Below are positions 60,597 through 64,000 of a stretch of 64,000 bases of DNA, one piece after another. The notes under the pieces were generated by a model. The model was not told where the DNA came from. It saw only the letters and a program-made list of their open reading frames with translations, and ran no database searches. A program made the position numbers and the translations under genes. The stretch is from Candidatus Poribacteria bacterium. Lineage in GTDB: Bacteria; Poribacteria; WGA-4E; WGA-3G. Position 1 is the stretch's first letter. Each line of letters begins with the position of its first letter. The stretch lies in assembly GCA_022824265.1 (NCBI GenBank), contig JAJEAG010000033.1:78145-142144 (forward strand), given 5' to 3'.

Positions 60597-61886
60597 TCAA
60601 GCTGCTTTAGCTATGTTGGCACGAGTGCCAGGGATGTCAAAGCAATTATACTGATTAGTATGCATTATCTGAGTAGCAAAGGTCATTGCTTGTTTTTCGG
60701 TTAGATATCCTTCAGCAATTTCAGCTTCAAGTGCGCGTTGAATCTCATTTCGAGCTTGAATAGAATATGCCATTGCACTTGTGGGCCACCCAGTATCACC
60801 ACCAAATGCAAACAATTTATTTGATGGAACTGCATGTATACAACGACGAAGAAAATCACGAGAACTATATGGGTCAATACTCCATGCCCAACAGAAATCT
60901 ACCCAAATATTTTGATAATGTTTAGCAAGTGCAACCAATTCATCATTGTATGGATATGCAATGTGCATCAAGACAAACTTCGCGTCAAGATAACGTGAAA
61001 ACAATGCACACATATTTCCGGCAGGTATTCGACTTACTGGCATTCGGTTGTTTCCGGCATAATAACCGGTGTGAATTTTGAATGGAAGATTGTGTTCAAT
61101 AGTAAGTTCTACACCGCGTGCCCAACACCAATCTCCAAGACAAAGCCTTGTGGCTTCGTCAATGTCTCCGGAAGGTTTTGTTAGTATAGCATTGAGTGCG
61201 GTTGATGCTTCATCATCACTTCTTTCTATCCATTTCAACGTGCGATTATAGGCATGTTGAGCTTTTACAGCAATTGCATTAGGTGCATGTTTTGCGAATA
61301 TCGCTTCCAAACTGCTTTTCAAGGTTGCAAGATCATTCACCTCTATACCTGTTTCAGTGTGAATTGCCTTTGTATCAATCTGACCATTACAGAATGTTGC
61401 CCATGAAAGATCATAGAGGAAGAAATCAGGACCTGAAGAATCTGGGGAACACTGCCAACTGAAATCGTCCGTTTGTATATGATCCAGATTGGCAAGATCG
61501 TGTAAGATATGATGTCGCTTTCCTGGTGTGCGAATAGATTTGATTTTATCTTGTGCATGTTCAAGTGACGCTACAGTGAGTTCATCAATTCCATAGATAT
61601 GTTTTGCTATGAGACTTACTGCTTCACCATAACCGGTAAACTGCGTTGCTTCCCATGCTTCTTGTATGCCTTCAAACCGTAGTTTGATGTCTTTAGATGC
61701 ATCCATTAGATTACCCATAGCTTCCGATGAAGCACCAGCAGTAACAAGGTCAGCGGGTACATAATTACCGAACAGGTCCTGAAGAATATCTGGTCCATTT
61801 TCGACCCAATCGTTTTCCCGACGCATGTGCTCATGGGTATCAACTAAACGAACAGATTGAATGTGGTGTGATAAATCTGTTGTCAT
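60597..61886 (-). CDS. Amidohydrolase-family metal-dependent hydrolase
   Basis: The 429-residue protein starts with VRLVDTHEHMRREND, the HxH metal motif (H18, H20) of the amidohydrolase barrel. Later metal-site strands are FKIHTGYYAGNNR (H), FVLMHIAYPYND (H) and FAFGGDTGW (D). The overall text is like Amidohydro_2 or uronate isomerase-like hydrolases that act on ring or lactone substrates. It has an ATG with GGAG upstream (start region 61886). Substrate is unknown. It stands alone on the minus strand, divergent from the cold-shock-domain gene. Confidence 0.87.
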   Translation of the reverse strand: MTTDLSHHIQSVRLVDTHEHMRRENDWVENGPDILQDLFGNYVPADLVTAGASSEAMGNLMDASKDIKLRFEGIQEAWEATQFTGYGEAVSLIAKHIYGIDELTVASLEHAQDKIKSIRTPGKRHHILHDLANLDHIQTDDFSWQCSPDSSGPDFFLYDLSWATFCNGQIDTKAIHTETGIEVNDLATLKSSLEAIFAKHAPNAIAVKAQHAYNRTLKWIERSDDEASTALNAILTKPSGDIDEATRLCLGDWCWARGVELTIEHNLPFKIHTGYYAGNNRMPVSRIPAGNMCALFSRYLDAKFVLMHIAYPYNDELVALAKHYQNIWVDFCWAWSIDPYSSRDFLRRCIHAVPSNKLFAFGGDTGWPTSAMAYSIQARNEIQRALEAEIAEGYLTEKQAMTFATQIMHTNQYNCFDIPGTRANIAKAA

Positions 61887-61992
61887 AAATTTCTCCTTTT
61901 TTATATTGATTACATACTACTGCAAAATACATTTCATTCATTATAGAAGTTATTGTGTTCAATTACAATAAAAAGAGAATCTCAAAACATAC

Positions 61993-62023
61993 TTGACAAA
62001 TAGATTTTTATATGATGTACTAT
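61993..62023 (+). promoter_or_regulatory. Candidate promoter of the cold-shock-domain gene
   Basis: TTGACA (61993-61998) is a perfect -35 box and TACTAT (62018-62023) is the likely -10 box, with a 19-base spacer, slightly longer than ideal. The resulting leader is about 300 bases long. Confidence 0.5.
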
Positions 62024-62103
62024 AGGGAGTTACTTGTTCTCAGCGTATTTAATAAAGAAATGAATACATGTATTACTTCATATTTTGAATACTTGGTTGA
62101 ATT

Positions 62104-62280
62104 ATGGAGAAAACGCGTTGTTATGTCAAAAGAAACATCCAATTCGGCTGCGAGGCACATTCTCGTTGCTTAGATTCTGTTAGAGGTCATGCTATTTTGA
62201 ATGACAATACAGATGATTTTATGAACGGGTATTATACAATATTTGGTCTCAATAAGACTGCAGCAGTAAAATGCTCGTAA
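62104..62280 (+). CDS. Small leader ORF (uncertain)
   Basis: A 58-codon frame starts at an ATG (MEKTRCYVKRNIQFGCEAHS) in the leader of the cold-shock gene and ends 56 bases before it. It has no recognisable ribosome site and no known family. Its three or four cysteines (CYV, FGCEAH, RCLD) could reflect a small metal-binding protein or chance. It is reported because it fills most of an otherwise empty leader. Confidence 0.25.
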   Translation: MEKTRCYVKRNIQFGCEAHSRCLDSVRGHAILNDNTDDFMNGYYTIFGLNKTAAVKCS

Positions 62281-62336
62281 AAAAACGCTAATAAGTAAAA
62301 CACTTACCAAAGCGGAGGAAATCATAGGAGCAGATA

Positions 62337-63269
62337 ATGCCTACTGGACGGATTAAATATTACAATTTGGACAAGGGATTCGGTTTTATTGCACAAGATA
62401 GCAGTGAAGAGGATGTCTTTTTACACAGTTCTGCAATTAAACATGCAGATTATGAAGAATTACGTGTTGGTCAACGAGTTAAATACAATGTCGTTGAAGG
62501 GGATAAGGGTTTAGTAGCCAAAAACGTTGAAGTTTTACTGACACCAACAGAACGTAGATGGTTACGTCAAGGAAAAACTATAATTCCCCGAGGCTACTCA
62601 GGTTTTCCTTCACAGAATCAAGATCAGTTTTATGGTGAGGAGAAATCATCACTTAATGACAAAGAAGATTCTAAATTTAATACCACTCAAACGGAATTGA
62701 AAGATAAATCTCAATATAAACCAACAACACAATCTGAAACGAAACATAAAGATGCTATAGATGATATAAAAGAACATTCTTCAAGACAGTTAAGTTTCGG
62801 TGACCTATATATACTTAAACAGATTAACTTTGAAACACCTATGTTTTTTGCATTGTACAATCACGATCATCTGCCTGCTGTTGTTTTAGAAATGACACTT
62901 TCTGGTCTGACACTCAATTGCAATGGCAAAGAACAATTAATCCAGAAAACTGATGTGAAGTATTGTTACAAGGATGTTGATGCTGAAAACGTAATTGCTA
63001 TACTTCAAGTTGATGAAGAACTGAAGGATAAAAAACTTAAACCAATTGAATCTAAGGATGAAGTTTTTTCAATAGATGCTGGAACAATTCGTGACGCTCG
63101 GAAAGATGGTAATTCGATTATAGTCACTCTGCGCGAAGGGGAGATTTTCGAGGGTACAGTCGATTGGATTAGTCCCTATGAAATAAAAATGGTCTTGAAA
63201 AATGGAGCAAAGATAGTTGTATTTCGGCATGCTATCTGTGATTTTTCCTTAATTGAAGGAGAAAAGTAA
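62337..63269 (+). CDS. Cold-shock-domain protein with two Sm/Hfq-like modules
   Basis: The 310-residue protein has three readable parts. Residues 1-67 are a cold-shock domain (GRIKYYNLDKGFGFIAQ, RNP1 KGFGFI at 13-18, RNP2 VFLHSS at 27-32). A polar linker of about 85 residues follows. Residues about 156-212 and 250-307 each look like a short Sm/Hfq fold: the second ends VVFRHAICDFSLI, close to the Hfq text VYKHAIST, and the first has NCNGKEQLIQKTDVKYCY. RNA binding is expected. AGGAG lies ten bases before the ATG. It precedes the YkgJ gene by one base. Confidence 0.8.
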   Translation: MPTGRIKYYNLDKGFGFIAQDSSEEDVFLHSSAIKHADYEELRVGQRVKYNVVEGDKGLVAKNVEVLLTPTERRWLRQGKTIIPRGYSGFPSQNQDQFYGEEKSSLNDKEDSKFNTTQTELKDKSQYKPTTQSETKHKDAIDDIKEHSSRQLSFGDLYILKQINFETPMFFALYNHDHLPAVVLEMTLSGLTLNCNGKEQLIQKTDVKYCYKDVDAENVIAILQVDEELKDKKLKPIESKDEVFSIDAGTIRDARKDGNSIIVTLREGEIFEGTVDWISPYEIKMVLKNGAKIVVFRHAICDFSLIEGEK

Positions 63270-63270
63270 A

Positions 63271-63864
63271 ATGTCATCTCTTTCTCAACAAGTAATGCAG
63301 ACATATCGTGAACTTGTAGACGAGATCAATCAGGATGTAGCCCGTTTGAGAAAAGAATATGGTGGTGTCCCTTGTCCTTCGGATTGTTTTAAGTGTTGCT
63401 TAAATACCTCAACAATTCCAATCAGTGAAGTAGAAGCACGGGATTTGAAGGTTGGATTGGATGCTCTTCCTCTGTCAATTCGTCACCATATACGACAAAA
63501 GGCACAAAATACTATCAAGGTGTTGGAAGCTGAAGGATTTTCTCCAGACGAAATGGTAAAAGATTCAGGTATGGAAGCAATCCAGGTTATTAAGGGGAAA
63601 TCATACGGCGAGTGTCCTATGCTCATCGGAGGAGTCTGTTCTGTATATGAGCATCGTCCTGTTATATGTCGTGTATGGGGTTATCCAATTAATAATGGCA
63701 GTGAATTGGCATGTTGTAAAAAAACCTTCATTGGACAACGCAGAAACTACAAACCTATTGAATATGCTGAATATTGGCGTAGGTGTAGAAAACTAAGTGA
63801 ATCACTTGGTGCTGATAAAAAGACACCTAACTGTTATTTAGTTGTGAAGTTGTTAGAAGACTGA
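63271..63864 (+). CDS. YkgJ-family cysteine cluster protein
   Basis: The 198-residue protein has VPCPSDCFKCCLN (C35, C39, C42, C43) and later CPMLIGGVCSVYEHRPVICRVWGYP, the C...C...RPxxC pattern of YkgJ, so a zinc or iron-sulfur site is expected. AAGGAG and the spacing before the ATG support this start rather than 63253. It is co-transcribed with the cold-shock/Sm gene. The last residues and stop codon (TGA at 63862-63864) coincide with the apparent boundary of an IS200/IS605-like end, so the C-terminus may have been altered. Confidence 0.87.
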   Translation: MSSLSQQVMQTYRELVDEINQDVARLRKEYGGVPCPSDCFKCCLNTSTIPISEVEARDLKVGLDALPLSIRHHIRQKAQNTIKVLEAEGFSPDEMVKDSGMEAIQVIKGKSYGECPMLIGGVCSVYEHRPVICRVWGYPINNGSELACCKKTFIGQRRNYKPIEYAEYWRRCRKLSESLGADKKTPNCYLVVKLLED

Positions 63865-64000
63865 CATACTCCCAAGTCTAAAGACTTGGGGTTCTTTCCT
63901 TGATTGTATCAAGGTTTCCTGCTGACGCAGGACAACATTGGACTTCTAATCTGCGTCCAACGGGCGTTGCCATAGACACCGCTACGGGGTTGCCAAAACA
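63862..64000 (-). mobile_element. Probable end of an IS200/IS605-type element (TnpB-associated)
   Basis: The last 140 bases carry a series of small hairpins: CCCAAGTCTAAAGACTTGGG (63871-63890), CCTTGAT...ATCAAGG (63898-63914), and CCTGC-TGA-CGCAGG. Read leftward, this looks like the right end of an IS200/IS605-family element, where a tnpB gene and its omega RNA scaffold overlap the end. No transposase text is inside the window. The element would continue to the right with tnpB on the minus strand. This is a resemblance judged by eye. Confidence 0.5.

Larger units (their letters stand above)
61887..62336. other. Intergenic leader region of about 450 bases
   Basis: The stretch separates the divergent amidohydrolase and cold-shock genes. 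It holds a candidate promoter at 61993-62023 for the rightward gene. The remaining 310 bases up to the ATG at 62337 would form a long leader. A 58-codon frame (62104-62280) lies inside it. The left part near 61890-61980 must carry the amidohydrolase promoter but no clear box was found. Confidence 0.55.

Noticed and set aside
60379..60654. 91-codon plus-strand frame between the lipoprotein and amidohydrolase genes
   Set aside because: It overlaps the 3' end of the amidohydrolase gene and has no ribosome site or recognisable motif.
1..64000. CRISPR array, rRNA, SRP RNA or tmRNA
   Set aside because: No spaced direct repeats of CRISPR type and no rRNA or tmRNA text were seen; the repeats found are interspersed, not arrayed with unique spacers.

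Overview
The window is AT-rich bacterial chromosome, about 38-40% GC by eye, with tightly packed genes, Shine-Dalgarno-led starts and many overlapping stop/start pairs. The gene content suggests Candidatus Poribacteria or a close uncultured relative. It includes three phytanoyl-CoA dioxygenase (PhyH) paralogues, a sulfatase, enolase-superfamily and Gfo/Idh/MocA enzymes, several AP-endonuclease-2-type sugar isomerases, LamG jelly-roll exported proteins and a Uma2 protein. The assignment is an inference from gene content; no rRNA or other phylogenetic marker was analysed.

Layout. 1-3.4 kb: end of an enolase-superfamily gene, then on the minus strand a PhyH protein, a lipoate ligase coupled to a beta-propeller gene, and small proteins. 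3.5-9 kb: a plus-strand threonine dehydratase faces a compact minus operon (aroQ, DegT aminotransferase, DUF805, YkgJ, DUF2156, thiamine pyrophosphokinase). 9.2-12 kb: an orphan Dpp/Opp permease pair and an HTH-MBL hydrolase. 12.1-18 kb: Uma2, a sugar isomerase, a LamG protein, a rhodanese, tRNA-Asn, a second PhyH protein and an EcoRV-type restriction-modification pair. 18-22.2 kb: a TPP enzyme and a sugar-type ABC ATPase, with a divergent Gfo/Idh gene. 22.3-24.2 kb: a Fic protein behind two palindromes, then a gene-free repeat-rich stretch. 24.2-31.2 kb: a GlcD-type oxidase, a D-2-hydroxyacid dehydrogenase, trpB, a HEAT-repeat protein and cydAB. 31.2-37.3 kb: a third PhyH protein and the translation/secretion cluster ffh-rpsP-khpA-trmD-rplS-rnhB-yraN-nucleotidyltransferase. 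37.4-44.7 kb: an exported PA14-like protein, a GlmL-type ATPase, two sugar isomerases flanking a Gfo/Idh gene, and a second LamG protein. 44.7-50.2 kb: an unusual nucleotidyltransferase/beta-helix/DUF89 fusion, a CapK-like ligase and a sulfatase. 50.2-51.6 kb: gene-poor repeats. 51.6-64 kb: a Tat-type molybdopterin oxidoreductase, an MFS transporter, an enolase-superfamily epimerase, a Lon-N protein, a CDP-alcohol phosphatidyltransferase, an FAD oxidoreductase, a branched-chain-type binding lipoprotein, an amidohydrolase, a cold-shock/double-Sm-like protein, a second YkgJ protein and what looks like an IS200/IS605 end.

Much of the accessory content fits scavenging and breakdown of modified sugars, sulfated glycans and small organic acids: a sulfatase, sugar oxidoreductases and isomerases, dioxygenases, transporters and exported carbohydrate-binding-like proteins.

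The observations most worth following are: (1) a shared C-terminal tail on three exported proteins, centred on KLTTTW, which may be an undescribed sorting tag; (2) a cold-shock domain fused to two Hfq/Sm-like modules; (3) a sugar nucleotidyltransferase, beta-helix and DUF89 phosphatase fusion; (4) an EcoRV-like R-M system with overlapping tandem genes; (5) paired palindromic operators before a Fic-wHTH gene; (6) a structured repeat of about 310 bp present as an inverted pair 27 kb apart, related to smaller repeats elsewhere in the window.
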